From: Isoetes taiwanensis
Lineage: Eukaryota; Streptophyta; Lycopodiopsida; Isoetales; Isoetaceae
DNA length: 64,000 bases
NCBI GenBank assembly: GCA_021234155.1
Contig: JAJEKV010000109.1
Location: 590,252-654,251, forward strand
Direction: 5' to 3'
Within the stretch, counting starts at the first letter, position 1. The number at the start of each line of letters is the position of its first letter. The translations under genes and the position numbers were made by a program. The notes under the pieces are model-generated. The model worked only from the letters and a program-made list of their open reading frames with translations. It searched no databases and had not been told where the DNA came from. This document shows, piece by piece, positions 21,901 through 33,280 of the stretch.

Positions 21901-22228
21901 ACTAACTTCCCAGGGTAGGACCTGTTGGTCATATTGGCACCATGGAAAAAATTAGTGGCTATATATAGCCAAATGGTGATTTTTTAGGGGGTCTAGGCAA
22001 TTTTTGCGGCGAATTTTTTGAAGAGAGTTTTCTTTTAAAAAAATAAAAAATAGCCATAGTTAAAACAAGTACTCCATTATTTTTTTAGGATTAGCCAAAT
22101 TATTTCCCCCCTTTTCCTTAAAGTAAAAGGGATTAGCCTTTCTTTATATTATAATATTTTTATATATTAAATCATTAATAGCCAAACAAAAATGGATTCT
22201 TATTATAGACTTTTACACCGGGTAAAAT

Positions 22229-23552
22229 ATTGGCTCCCTAACCAAACATTCAAAACCATGTGTATATCGAGTTCAATATACGTATATCCGACAGGGCGCC
22301 GGAAAATTGCGTATAAAAAAAAAGCATATAAAATTGATATACAGTAGTATATCGAGTTAGATATACTATAGTATATCGAACTCGATATACTATAGTATAT
22401 CTAACTCGATATACTACTGTATATCAATTTTTTTTTGTGTTTTTTCTGGTTTTTTCGGAGCGATTTCCGGCGCGTTTTTTGGAGAGAATTTCGGCAGCAG
22501 TCATACCTGATCAGATCATGGAAGAAGCACCAGGTTAGTAAGAGTATTCGCATCAAATTCCTCAAAGATTTCTTTGAGCTCTTCAACTGTTTATTTTCAT
22601 GCTTTTGATGTGATCGTTTAGGATCTAAAATTCAATTGATATGATCGTTTAAGAGAGGTGGGAACTAAAATTAGGATCTAAAATTCAAAGATCCTAAAAT
22701 TAGGATCTAAAATTCACTACCACTAGCCTCCTAATCATAGTTGGTCTCCATCTACAATCCCTAGTACAATATCAAATATACAATAAATAATTCTTGTCCT
22801 AATATAGTTACAAGAATATTATTCTATTCATACGTACTTATGGCACAAAATCAAAATAGTGACATACGTTTAATACAAAATGAATAGAATTGATACCGTC
22901 GTCTTCGATAGCTACAGGAACAGGAGGAACACTATCTGTAACAAAAGTACGCGTTAAAAAGAAATAAAATAAAAGCTTACAGATGAAAAATCAGACAACA
23001 TGAGCAAAATACCAGAAGGAAGATTACCAAAGCGTGGACGAGTCGATGCGTCTCACACACGAGCTATTGATATTTTATAGAAGTGACGTATATCGAGTTC
23101 GATATACATGTTGTATATCGCGCTAAATATACGTCAGTGGCATGGTGCCAAAAAAAAAGACGTATATCTAACTCGATATATGTCATTTGTAATGTGGCAA
23201 AGGCCATGGGCTGCAAAAATAAAAACTCGTATATAATTTTTTATACGTATATAGCGTATATCGAGTGCGATATACGTATATGGCATATATCGAGTTCGAT
23301 ATATGCTATATACGCCGTATACTTGTATAAAAATGACGCTTATATACGGAATTTTCCGGCCGGCCAGAATCGAAAATTAAAAAAAAAAAAAATCGTATAT
23401 TGAGTTCGATATACGCTGTATATCTAACTAGATATATTGCATATATCGAACTCGATATACGCTGTATATTTGTATATCGAGTTCGATATACGCAGTATAT
23501 CTAACTCAATATACTTTTGGTTTTGAATGTATGGTTAGGGTGCCAATAGTAG
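22229..23552. repeat. Foldback block rich in palindromic TATATCGARYTCGATATA units
   Basis: Inverted arms at 22229-22280 and about 23505-23552 share CCCTAACCA, ACATTCAAAACCA and an adjoining GTATAT run. Between them, near both ends, the 18-base palindrome-like unit TATATCGAGTTCGATATA recurs many times with small changes. The block is nested inside the hAT-like element. I see no gene in it. Confidence 0.6.
22330..22431. repeat. Perfect 50-bp inverted repeat with 2-base centre
   Basis: Bases 22330-22379 are the exact reverse complement of 22382-22431, with AC between them. The arms are built from alternating ATATCGAGTTAG and ATACTATAG phrases. It could extrude a cruciform or give a long hairpin RNA. 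Confidence 0.85.
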
Positions 23553-24119
23553 CACCGCTTTTACACATCCCCACCTATCATCATCAGTGATAGTAGTTTT
23601 TCAAACTATGAATTTCTATTATATATATACCACATATGCATCTTTAAAAAGGAACTGTAAGAGATGGCAATATCCCTCTAGATGCCCGAGTTGGTTGCAT
23701 AACATCTTCCTTCAAGGGTTAGAGATAAGTGCAATTTGATCATCATATCTACAAGGTGTCGTTGCATTGAATGTAGTTCAGACTATGGATGTTATATGCT
23801 ATATTGTGAGCTTCTGTTATAAGTTTTTCAATATTATTGTATGTTCCTTGATTGTTGATTATTATTTGTAATTGTAGTACAATATATCTAAAGCTACAAA
23901 ATTTAATTTACATTTTTTGCTTTTTCCAGTTAAAAAAAATAGCCAAGTGAAAGTTTATAGTACATAATTCAAAAGTTTCGCCAAGTCCAATTATATATAA
24001 ATGTAATAATAATAATAATAACTTTAGCCAAATTAATATCATAAAATACTGTAAAATATTGAAAAATAGCCAAACCATTTTTTATGAAAAAATATATAGT
24101 ATGCTTAATTTTTTTCCTG

Positions 24120-24855
24120 ATTGGCACATGATATCAGTATAGAAGGGTGTTCTGGTCAATGTTGCATGAAGATCAAACAGATGGTCGAACACCTGAAGGC
24201 TTGATCGGCAGGAAGGTCATGGATGTGGTTTGCAGCATTATACCATCTAACAAAGTTGCTGGGCGCCATTGAGCAAAGATGAGTGCAGAAAATGGCTTGC
24301 AAAGATCAATAAAAATGGCTTGCAAAGATCAATAGGGAGCTGCAAAATTGCCTAGAATGCTAAGAGCAGTTCTAGTGAAGGAAAAATGGCAAATAAAGCC
24401 CTTTTTATAGACTATGGTTTGCCTCGGGTTTCGTGCACAAGGTTTCTTGATGGGAGGGACTTTTGTTCCTAGGCTATAGGTCTCCAAATGAACTACCATG
24501 AAGTGCAATTCTAAGCAAAACAAAGCAAGAAACACTACATGGCCGTTTGTTGGGTCAAATTTGGCTAACTTAGGTCAAACATGGTCGACCCGGGTGAATC
24601 CGCGCAAAAATGGCTCGTTGCGAACTTGAGGGTCGATTGCTTGTGATCTCCCGTTATTAATTTGGATCAAATTTTTAGCATTTTTAGGAGCTACAAGATG
24701 CTAACATGCCTAATTGGATCGATTCTAACCTAGCTATCAACTTATTTCGAGCAAAATTGACATCTCAAAGCGAGAATTTGATTAACAGGGTGAATGAAAG
24801 CAGCGTCTGCGTTCTGAAGCCTTGTGGTCGATTAAGCGCCGGTCTCACGAGGTCC
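24120..24855 (-). other. Element B spacer, left part
   Basis: Non-coding; aligns with element A 17650-18140, sharing CTACCATGAAGTGCAATTCT and AAGCAAGAAACACTACATG. It includes a degraded half of the hairpin repeat near 24590. Short overlapping open frames here are not genes. Confidence 0.6.
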
Positions 24856-25480
24856 CTTTTTTTTTTTTTTTTTGAAGAAGCGTGTCGCCAATATATTAAA
24901 AAGAATGGTAATGTTACAAAGCAAAGTGAGGAGGAAGGAGAAGCGCCCCAAAGAGGCGGTGATACCTCGACACTCCACAACAACGGCAACTCTGGCTGGC
25001 TGCATAAACCGACCATCACCATCTACCACACCCAAGAAGTCCCGCCAAATGGAAAACTTCCGCTCTACTAATCCGGGAACACCAAAAGCTTTTGAAATAG
25101 CTTGTACCCGAGTCGAGGAATCGAGAGGAGCATTTTCTTGAATCCCTCGAAGATCCCTGGCCATGCCGCTTCCAAATCAACCACACCAACCAAGCCACGC
25201 CGACGGATCAGGCTTGCTTTGCATCTGGCGGCCAAGCACCGGGATATACATGAAGCAGCAATTGTTGGCTATTCAATCTCACCTGAAACAGAGCCCTGAC
25301 CCAATCCCAGGCAACCTGCAAGTGAGGGCATAAAACCAGACAATGCTCCACAGTCTCACGATGAAGGCCACAACAAGGGCAAAGAGGGCTCACACCCGGC
25401 CTAAACTGACTCACAAGGACATTCACCCGCCACAGAAGCACCCGAACCTTCGGTGGGGGAAGTGAGCTCTATGTCCACGT
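24856..25480 (-). mobile_element. 5'-truncated LINE fragment (zf-RVT region and poly-A)
   Basis: On the minus strand the frame at 25441-25208 reads CPCCGLHRETVEHCLVLCPH, the zinc-binding domain found at the end of plant LINE reverse transcriptases. It is followed by a 3' region ending in an A-tract (the T-run at 24856-24873 on the plus strand). It is inserted in the spacer of element B in the same orientation. A convincing target-site duplication was not found; the 5' edge near 25480 is approximate. Confidence 0.7.
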
Positions 25481-25723
25481 CCAAACCGAGCGCCATCGAG
25501 TGCCCATGTTCGATGATTTTTTTGCCAAAATTTTGTTCTAGCTCGGTTTCTAGGCAATTTCTAACACTTTACAAGGAATTCTACTACAATTTAGCTTAAT
25601 TACCTACATTTTCAAGTATCAAACAATTCGATTTGCAAGGTAAGAAAACTTATATATATTAATGAAACCCATTTACACTGAGAAAACTTTAATTTTTAAC
25701 AAAATTACAAAAATGAGGTTCTA

Positions 25724-26831
25724 GGGCCTCTCTTTGCGTATCCTCCGCGCCAAGTGTAGGTCCTTGGGCATAACCGTCACCCTCTTGGCGTGGATGGCGC
25801 AAAGGTTGCCTTCCTCGAAGAGCTGGATCAGCTCTGCTTCTGCGGCTTCTTGCAGGGCCCGGATCATTAGAGGGGTAACCCTGTAATCTGTCCGGAACTC
25901 CTGCATGACTTCACGGAGGAGGCGTTCGAAAGGCGCTTGAAAGTGCCTAATCTCCCTAAACACTCGAGCATGCCGAGAATTTGGCCCGTGATGGGTCCTC
26001 TTGGGCTTCTCCGGCCTAGGTAGTGGCGGCTTCGGCTGGTTCTTCGGCCTCCCGCCCTTGACAAATTTCTCCATATTCTGCCGACAGTACCAGTCATTGT
26101 ACCTCGTCCAGCGACGGAGGTACTCCTGGTATACCTTCATCTTGCGCTTGAATTCGCGATCTTGTTTGGGCGCGAATTCACGCTCACCCACCTTCTGCTT
26201 CTTGACTACCTTTGGTGGCTTGGGCCACTTCGGGTAGGGTGGGCGTGCGTTGGGGTCTGAAGGTTCCCCAACGTCCTGCTCCTCCTCCTCTTCGACCTCC
26301 TCTTCCTCATCTCCTCCTCCTGCCTCTTCCTCTCCATCTACTTCGCGGGGTTGAGGTTCTTCGATTGTGACCGTCCCGCGAGGCCGATCGTTCCTCCTCT
26401 TCGTCCTCATGTCCTTCTCTAGCAGCTCCCTTTCCCTTTTCTTCCGTGCTGCCCTATCCTCCGGCCACTCCTTCACCTTCTCCTTGCCCTTCTTCTTGAT
26501 CGAAGAAGCCTGGCTGCTGGGTCTGGGCCTGGTGCCGCTGCTGCCCGGACTCCTCCTCCCGGCGCTCTTTCTCCTGGTGCTCCACCTCCTGGTCGGTCAT
26601 GGGCCCAAGGTGGTGGGTCTCGTCAGTGCGCTGGGTCTCCACGGATGGGCTGCTCTGTAGGTCCTCCTCTGTTGCATGGAAGGTTTCGTCGGAGGAAGAC
26701 GATGCCTCATCGCCTGGCTTAGGCCGAAGGTGGGGTGGGATCTGCTTACCGTGTGCACCGGCTGCTGCCGCTGCCATTGAGGGTGTTCGCCTTGGGCTAC
26801 ACTTCCTGTAGGTTTGCCTGGTTCGTGCCAT
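25724..26831 (-). CDS. Element B ORF1: histone H3-like protein with acidic linker (frame shifted once)
   Basis: Begins [18 protein letters not shown], an H3 tail in which R2, T3, Q5, R8 and K9 match and lysine 4 is arginine. Then come alanine-rich and serine/glutamate-rich segments, a linker with long glutamate runs, and a basic stretch. It ends with an H3 fold (25966-25724): [39 protein letters not shown] and [20 protein letters not shown], closing ARRIRKERP. Loop 1 has the canonical H3 length, without the extra residue usual in CENH3; about nine residues of the αN/STELLIRKL segment are absent. The tail frame ends at 26454 and the fold frame is open from 26596, so one +1 shift in the 143-base overlap joins them; this may be a real frameshift, an indel or a read error. 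It sits between the primer site and the gag-like ORF. Confidence 0.8.
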
Positions 26832-27385
26832 ATCTTACGGTCTGGAAAATGGGTGACGTATGGCTGATCTAGAGAGAGCTGGTGGCAGGCAAGGTTTGGG
26901 GGGAAATGAGGTGGCAAGAAGATATTTAAAAAGGAAGGTTCTCTGACGAATATTCTCCTACCATTAATAGGTCTAATAATTAGCCTCCCCTATTAATTAC
27001 TCCAATATACTTAATTATTAGTATATGCTTAATACAATATTATGTTAGAATTTCGAATTTTTTTCTAATGGTTTGAAGTGTTAATTATGAATTTGCGCCA
27101 TTTTTCACCCAGGTCTCGGATTGACATGATTCTTTGACCCATATTAGGTGAAATTTGATGCTGATTCATAATTTCCACTCCAATTTTACTAGAATGTTAA
27201 TTTGACTCATTCTTTTTCATCATCTAACAACTTAACCTATTCTTACGGGCCCACTACCTAGGAGAAAATATTTTCCCCTATTTTCGAGGTTCCATGGTGG
27301 AAATTTTCATTTCGCACCCTATTAGGCCTGTTAGACTACTTTCATGGTTATGGTCAGTGCTAGTTCCTGGTCAACCAAGAACATC
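26832..27385 (-). other. Element B leader
   Basis: About 550 bases of AT-rich non-coding DNA between the primer-binding site and the H3-like start codon. A promoter for ORF1 would be in the LTR. Confidence 0.5.
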
Positions 27386-27397
27386 GCTCTGATACCA
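27386..27397 (-). other. Primer-binding site of element B (initiator Met tRNA)
   Basis: The minus strand reads TGGTATCAGAGC one base after the LTR end. This is complementary to the 3' end of plant initiator methionine tRNA and defines 27399-29027 as the 5' LTR. Confidence 0.9.
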
Positions 27398-27398
27398 T

Positions 27399-29027
27399 TG
27401 TGACGCTCACTGCTAAACATACGGCGCCCGGCCGTACACTCGGCAGGAAATCCCCCATCCGGTCCTTCAACCGCACGGGCCCTCCGTCTATCCCGCACTC
27501 TGACATGATCGTAGTGCGGGAAGGGGACACGAAGGTGTCTTGCGTGCCCTTCCCCTATGGGCTCCTATCACAATGAAGCACAAACATCGTCGGCGAATAA
27601 TACAATACAACATACTACCTCGAAGGGTAGCTCATCCACATATCCATAGGTGCAAGGAACATAATCATATGCCATAAAACATGAGAGCTCCTACCCGCGG
27701 GCTCACACGTAAGGAAGTTGACTGACTAGATAGGCCCAAGATAGAGCAGACCGAAGTCATAACAATGGGCTGGCATAAGACAATGGCTAGGGTTGACCAC
27801 TCCATCGCCCCTCATTTTGCATACTTTGCGGATGGGCTAGATGAACTTCGGCATGACTCTAACCTTTGACACGCAATCCCATGCATGTCATCCATCGGGA
27901 CTACTCCAGGTTGCATCTCCCCGGGTCAGCCGAGGTAGGAAGGGTTGCATCTCCCCCTCCAGGGATCTAGAGACTCCTCGGGCAGCTAGAGAATCGCATG
28001 GCCACACCCATTCGCACTTAATGAACCCCAAACAAGAGCCAAGCTGACACTTGCAACTCTTGAGAGGCATGCACCATTGCCCTAGGAGGTGTCGGACCCA
28101 TGCTCGGCCCACACGAAGTGACCGACCATAAGCCTAGCTCACTATGGGATCCCCCGTAGCCCCCACTCGGCAGGGATCCTCCCTCAGCCCTCGCCTCTAG
28201 TCCGTTGTGTAGTGCTGAGTCGGATCATAGCCTCCATAGCCCGGGGGTTCCTATGCACAAAGTTTAACTAATAGGAACTAAGGGATCTACACTAGGAGCA
28301 TACTGCATATGGCCCTAGGTCTCTACCCCCCTTCCCAATACAAGAGGAGAAAACATGATCAACCAACATCCCATAACATCATATCATGATAATCATAATG
28401 AGAACATCTTAACCTAATCATACATATCTAACTAACAGTTAGGGTTCCTTGATTAGGGTTCGAGATGTTCATCAAAGGTTCTAGGATGGCTCTACTCAAG
28501 ATACAACATACAGACCCATCTGGAGTGCTTAACTTCCAGATGAACTACCATGACTCTACTCCACCTACCTGCTCCAGAAGCGCTTCCTCCCATCCCTGGT
28601 GTCTCCATTGCTCCTTGACGGGGTCGAGGTCGTGCTCCCTCTATGATCATACGCACACTTCGGGGGCTGCTGCAGCAGGCTATGCTACGACGAACGATGC
28701 TCGAAATGGGGTTTCGAGCGCGTAGGTGAGTGTTCAGGTGCTAGAGTAAGGAAAAAGAGGTCTAGGGTTAGGGTTGAGCCAATATAGGTGAGGGTCCACA
28801 TGGGATGCCACGTGGCACCACTAGGATGGGGCCGTGTGGCGGTTTCCCAATAGGATAAGGCCATGTGGAAATGGGCCTTATCCTAAGGTTATCTAAGTTA
28901 AACAATTAACTTAGATATACGCCCCTTGCCACTTTCTAAGGTATACAAGGCTACCAAAGGTCGACTTGTATAGTGACGGGTCCAGGAATATACGTATTTA
29001 TGGCATATATTCCCTTGGAACGTCACA
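27399..29027 (-). repeat. Element B 5' LTR (about 1.63 kb)
   Basis: Begins TGTGACGCTC at 27399 and ends CGTCACA at 29027. It is the same LTR family as the two element A LTRs but visibly more diverged, with many small indels. Its outer edge interrupts the integrase reading frame of element C after PFQVWG. Confidence 0.85.
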
Positions 29028-29892
29028 AGTCCCCACACTTGGAAGGGGCCTGGAGATATGATAGCAGTGAGGGGTGCTGGCTGCAAAATTATCTTGCCAA
29101 ATATCTGATATTTGTGGCAACATTTGATCACATTATAGCAATCTCTGAACAATGTAGGCCAATAGTACCCAGATCTGAGAATTTTTTTGGCAGTTGTATC
29201 AGTAGCAAAATGCCCACCACACACACCTTCATGACAAGCCTCAATCACTAGCTTAGCCTCTTCCTTGTCAACACATCTTAGCATTATTCCTTCCTTGTCA
29301 ATCCTGCACAAAACATCACCAATTAGTCTAAATTTACTGCATTTATCTTTAAACCTTTTTTGCTGGTTTGCATTCAACTCCTTGGGCAACTCATCATGCT
29401 CCAAATATCTCCTGATTTCTTCTTGCCAGTCTAATGGCCACCACAAGGTCAGTTTTCACGTTTGAACTTTCATCAACTAAACCTTCCTCATCCTCATGTT
29501 CAAAAAGCATATATGGTAGGTAGGCATTTGGATTGTTGATCAAATTAACCACTTTGACATTGATGTCATATATTTGCACTTTGCATGCCCACCTGCATAT
29601 TTTAGCCTTGAGTTGGTTTTTGGCAAATAAATGGGACATAGGATTTTGTTTCATGAAAACTTGAGTGTGGTTGTTTTGAATGAGGTGTTCCTGTCTATCA
29701 ATCAAGAACATAAGAGCAGCTGCACTTTTCTCGACCCTGGGATATCTCATTTCAGTGTCAGGCCAAATTTTGCTTGCAAATGTGACCACTTTGTCTTCCT
29801 GGAGAAATGCTAATCTTATAGCTCCCTTGGTTACACTCAATTAGGCTTGAAAAGGCTTCTTAGGATCAGGGGTTTTCAGTAGAGTAGCTCTA
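29028..29892 (-). pseudogene. Element C: Ty3/gypsy RNase H and integrase fragment
   Basis: Two overlapping frames on the minus strand. 29892-29394 reads TPDPKKPFQA (end of the RT thumb), VVTFASKIWPDTEMRYPRVEK and NNPNAYLPYML, an RNase H of gypsy type with several active-site residues lost. 29446-29028 reads LRCVDKEEAKLVIEACHEGV, CGGHFATDTTAKKILRSGYY and WPTLFRDCYNVIKCCHKYQI, the integrase zinc module, ending at PFQVWG where element B's LTR begins. It is a different gypsy lineage from elements A and B. Its RT proper and integrase core are absent. Confidence 0.8.
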
Positions 29893-29894
29893 GA

Positions 29895-30379
29895 TGTTAG
29901 TCATGTACGTCCTGCTACATGACTATTCATGCACACCACGGATCAGGGCAGAAATAAGACACCACCAAGTCAAGGGCAAGCATCAGGCAGCAGATCCCCT
30001 CCGAAGACCACGCCGAAGACCACGACAAAGACCACGCCGAAGAAGAGACAAAGAACATATAAATGATGGCCCTACAGAGGTACAGTCAGCACTTAGCATG
30101 ATTCCAGGCACATAAAGAAGGCACTGCAAGATTTCCTGGAAATCAGGCTTTGATTCAGGAGTTGGTAGCGAGATCTGTCAAACATCTATTTTGGGCCCAA
30201 GGCCGTTGTACTATATATATGAGTAGAGTTAGAACTCAGTTTCTAGATGAGTTTTAGTCCTTGTCTCTAGTCCTTCTCTCTATTTCCGAGAGCTCATGTA
30301 ACATTCAGTGATATCAAGGAAGCATCATTAGCTTTACTGTTTGTTGTTGTTCTTTCTGTTTTTCTATCTTGGCATGACA
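29895..30379 (+). repeat. Possible solo LTR
   Basis: Starts TGTTAGTCATGTACGTCC and contains a TATA-like CTATATATATGAG about 315 bases in, followed by a T-rich stretch; a TGACA at about 30373-30377 could be the end. A GAAGACCACGCC 12-base unit repeats imperfectly about three times near 30005-30045. No target-site duplication or primer site was found. Confidence 0.3.
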
Positions 30380-32709
30380 GAGAATTCGGGTTCTTGAAAA
30401 TTCGAAACCAAATATCCCACATGCATTTTTGAATTTGGCAGCTCAGGTATATAAGGAATTTTCTGACGTGTATTATCAATATTAGCGTGCTGTCTTCACA
30501 TGATGCCGGGCCCTCCCAGTTCACATGCCCGGAGGCACCACATGGTGGGGGAGGACGGGATGGGATGAGTGACATGGCCAAGGGGTGGTAGATAGGAAAT
30601 TTTTTTTATTTCTTGAACCTTGGCACGATTCCCAAGAACCTTAAAATGTAGGTCAATATAAGGTCTTTTTTGAAAATTCTTTTTTGCTAATGGAATCTTT
30701 TTGGATGCTCTATGACATGCAAGAATCTTTTTTGCAAAATGAATTTTTGGCTTTTTAGCTCAAAATGGAGCAAAGATATGATGAAGTGGCAAGTTGGCAT
30801 GGTGAGTTGGCAATTGGAGGATGACATGGCAACATGAGATGGTGATGTGTCAAACAAGTTGGCAAAATGTCTTTTTTCTAATTAAAACTTTTGATGAGGT
30901 GGAAATGAAGTGTGTGACACATGTGTGATGATGTGGAAGCATTAGTCATGATGTGGAAGCATTAGTGATGATGTGGCATGATGACATGTCCCCTCAAGAG
31001 TCTAAATGACTTACTTACGTTAAATTTTTGAAAGAATAAATTTTCATGAAGGAAGACATGTGTGTGTGATGACATGGCAATGGTGATGATGGATGGTGAT
31101 TTGGCACTCTTGGGTGGTGACATGGAGCCATTTTGGCACTAATGCACATGAATTTGTAACTTTTGTGTAATAATTTGATTGCTTGACTTCTCTATGCTTC
31201 CCTTGGGAATTTGTGCACTTTCTCTCTCTATTTTGACTTTTAGAGAGAGGATATGACCTTAGATCATGGGAGAGGCCATATTGAGTAGAATTTTTTGCTT
31301 GTTCAAGATGGCGCTGACATGATGAGTGTGTGAAGTGTGAACGGTGCATGAATGACATGTTTTGACTAGAAAAAAGGCTATTTGCCAAATTTGCTATAGG
31401 ACATGAAGGTGAGACATGGAATATGAGGCAAGTAGGATGTTTTGAGTAGGAGTAGGGTGATGAAATCTAGATATGAACCATGTGAAATAGTTCTCATGCC
31501 AAGAACTCAAAGTAAACCACATACCAAGTCAACTTAAGGGGTTCAAATTGCTTTGCTTGAATCTTCTTTCCTTGCATGCTTGTGTGATCTTCAATGAATG
31601 TCCTCACCTTGGCTCTTCAAGCAATTGTCCACTTGTAATCTCTAGGGATGTGAGTCTTCAAATCTGTTGTGTTTGTATCTCAATGCTCAAATCAATATAC
31701 AGGCATAGGTATATCAATATGTGCTATGCTCTTCTATGCTGTCATAGCATGGCATCATCCAGATGAATGATGGTCTAGACACAGAGCATTACCTTCATAT
31801 GCAAATACGTATGGCCGTCAATTTTCTCTGAATGTGGGATTCCGCAAGATCCATGTGTGGCATCCCTGACTGCCTCTCTAATTCGTCCTCTGAAGTTCAA
31901 AAATCATGCTCTTTCATTTCAATGATGTTTCAACCTAATTCTTGCACCAGAGCAAGTGATCATAAGCAAGCCACACATTGATGCACAAAATGGAAGGATG
32001 TCAAGGAAGTAGAGTTGTTAAGGTTTAAAAAGCCTTGAGAGGGAAACTACAATTGCATGGCTAAAACTCATCTTCATCCGACATGCACGCTGGATTGCCA
32101 CTTCACAAGAATTGAAAAAAAAAAAAAAAGAACAAACACTTCCTCAATTTCGATGCCACCAAAATGCTTAATAATTTTTGTACAATTTTTAGCAAATTGT
32201 GAAGTTTCTCTCCGGTTAGAACCCTTAAGAATCTTAGGAAATCGACTCAAAAAAAATTCCAAAAACATTTTTAGCCAAACCTAGAAAATTCCAAATTAAC
32301 AAGATAGATTGTTTCAAGTTCTAAAAGGCCATCTTCAAAATGCTCTCCTTTCATTTCTTATTCGGTGTCGCTCCAGAAATATTTAGAAGCGCACTAGAAG
32401 CAGCTGTAAGTGCCACCACCACTACCTTGAAAGGCCTGTTGACTTATATCACTATCACAGAACTAGTACGCTATCAAATGAATAGTATCCAACAATTCCA
32501 CTTCATTTGAACGAGCTTGGCTATATCGTTTTATACCTACTTGTAATTTTTTTACATGTTTTTTATTCACCTTCATCTACCCTTCCATATCCCCCTCTTC
32601 CTTTTCTTTACATTCTTCCAATCGAATCTAGCCTATGTCCAATAATGTGTCAAACTACTTCTATGTGATATGCATTGTTCCCTGTTTTAGAAAGCACAAT
32701 TTTCTTGAC
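30380..32709. other. Non-coding DNA with a short tandem repeat
   Basis: No gene recognised. A 20-base unit, GATGTGGAAGCATTAGTCAT, occurs twice in tandem at 30930-30969, within a longer stretch rich in GATGTGG and GACATGG. An A-run lies near 32116-32129. Confidence 0.5.
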
Positions 32710-33280
32710 ATATAACAAGACATAACTATCCCAACAATGTGATGTAATATGCATTGGTACCTTTGGGATGCCAGCACCCTTGAACAGGTCAAGACGACAC
32801 ATTTCCACCACCAGATAAATTCCACGTTCGAGCGGGGCCCTCAACGCTACTTGCGTACCCATCTGCCTATGAAAAAATGCAGACTTATAGCTTCACTTTG
32901 CACAGGGGCACACCGCCTCAAAGTTGAGATAGATATATAGATTGGGAAGGCATGCAAAACAAGCTTTGTCAGTGCCGCCAATTGTTGAAGATGAGTCATA
33001 ATCCTTCAGGATTGTCCGATATATGACCACATTTGGGCACGTTATACTGAGTTGGTCTAGCTCAACCAGCCGTTGCATGTGATGTTATTGGTATGTATGG
33101 CCATGTACATGATGTATATTTGTAAAGTTTGTCAGTATTCTTATTACTGCTTGGTTTTTACCTCGAAAACCCTTTCGGGCAGGGCTTTTTTTAATTCTGA
33201 CAGTAATACGTCCGCTCAGCTCCTTGTTTAAGTCCCATAGGCCAATTGAACTCCGTGGACGATAAAATCAATTCTATTCT
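32710..33280 (+). mobile_element. LINE 3' end with inverted 5' segment (twin-priming structure)
   Basis: The part 33030-33280 matches, in sense on the plus strand, the LINE 3' region seen in antisense at 46838-47160. It shares GAGTTGGTC, CAGCCGTTRCATGTGA, the ACCTCGAAAACCCTTTCGGG hairpin and CCCATAGGCC, then an ATTCT-repeat tail. The part 32745-32990 matches the adjoining upstream LINE segment (47160-47350) but in the opposite orientation. An inverted 5' piece joined to a sense 3' piece is the classical result of twin priming during LINE insertion. Confidence 0.55.

Larger units (their letters stand above)
21941..24119. mobile_element. hAT-like non-autonomous DNA transposon
   Basis: A 2.18 kb AT-rich insertion in the spacer of element B. 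It is flanked by a perfect 8-base direct repeat, ATTGGCAC, at 21933-21940 and 24120-24127, the target-duplication size of hAT transposons. Its ends are imperfect inverted repeats: CATGGAAAAAATTA on the left and CAGGAAAAAAATTA read inward from the right. No transposase frame is present. Without it the element B sequence closes up to match element A at 17.65 kb. Confidence 0.65.
9023..29027 (-). mobile_element. Element B: Ty3/gypsy retrotransposon carrying an H3-like ORF, truncated and interrupted
   Basis: A minus-strand LTR retrotransposon read from right to left. The order is 5' LTR (29027-27399), primer-binding site (27397-27386), leader, histone H3-like ORF (26831-25724), non-coding spacer (to about 21901), then a gag-like ORF (10312-9023). 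The pol genes and 3' LTR are missing, so it is truncated near 9 kb. Three later insertions split it: a LINE fragment (24856-25480), a hAT-like element (21941-24119) and the complete related element A (10381-21900). The halves are assigned to one element because the 24.1-24.6 kb block aligns with element A at 17.65-18.14 kb. In addition, the gag-like ORF left of element A is homologous to element A's own ORF at 16811-17113. Element B sits inside the integrase gene of element C. Confidence 0.75.

Noticed and set aside
22330-22431. CRISPR-like or satellite array in the palindromic block
   Set aside because: There are no regular spacers, and the context is a plant nuclear transposon; the units are irregularly spaced palindromes.
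25724-25966. CENH3 (centromeric H3) identity for the H3-like fold
   Set aside because: Loop 1 has canonical H3 length without the CENH3 insertion and the tail is canonical-type, so a specific CENH3 call is not supported, although divergence leaves it open.
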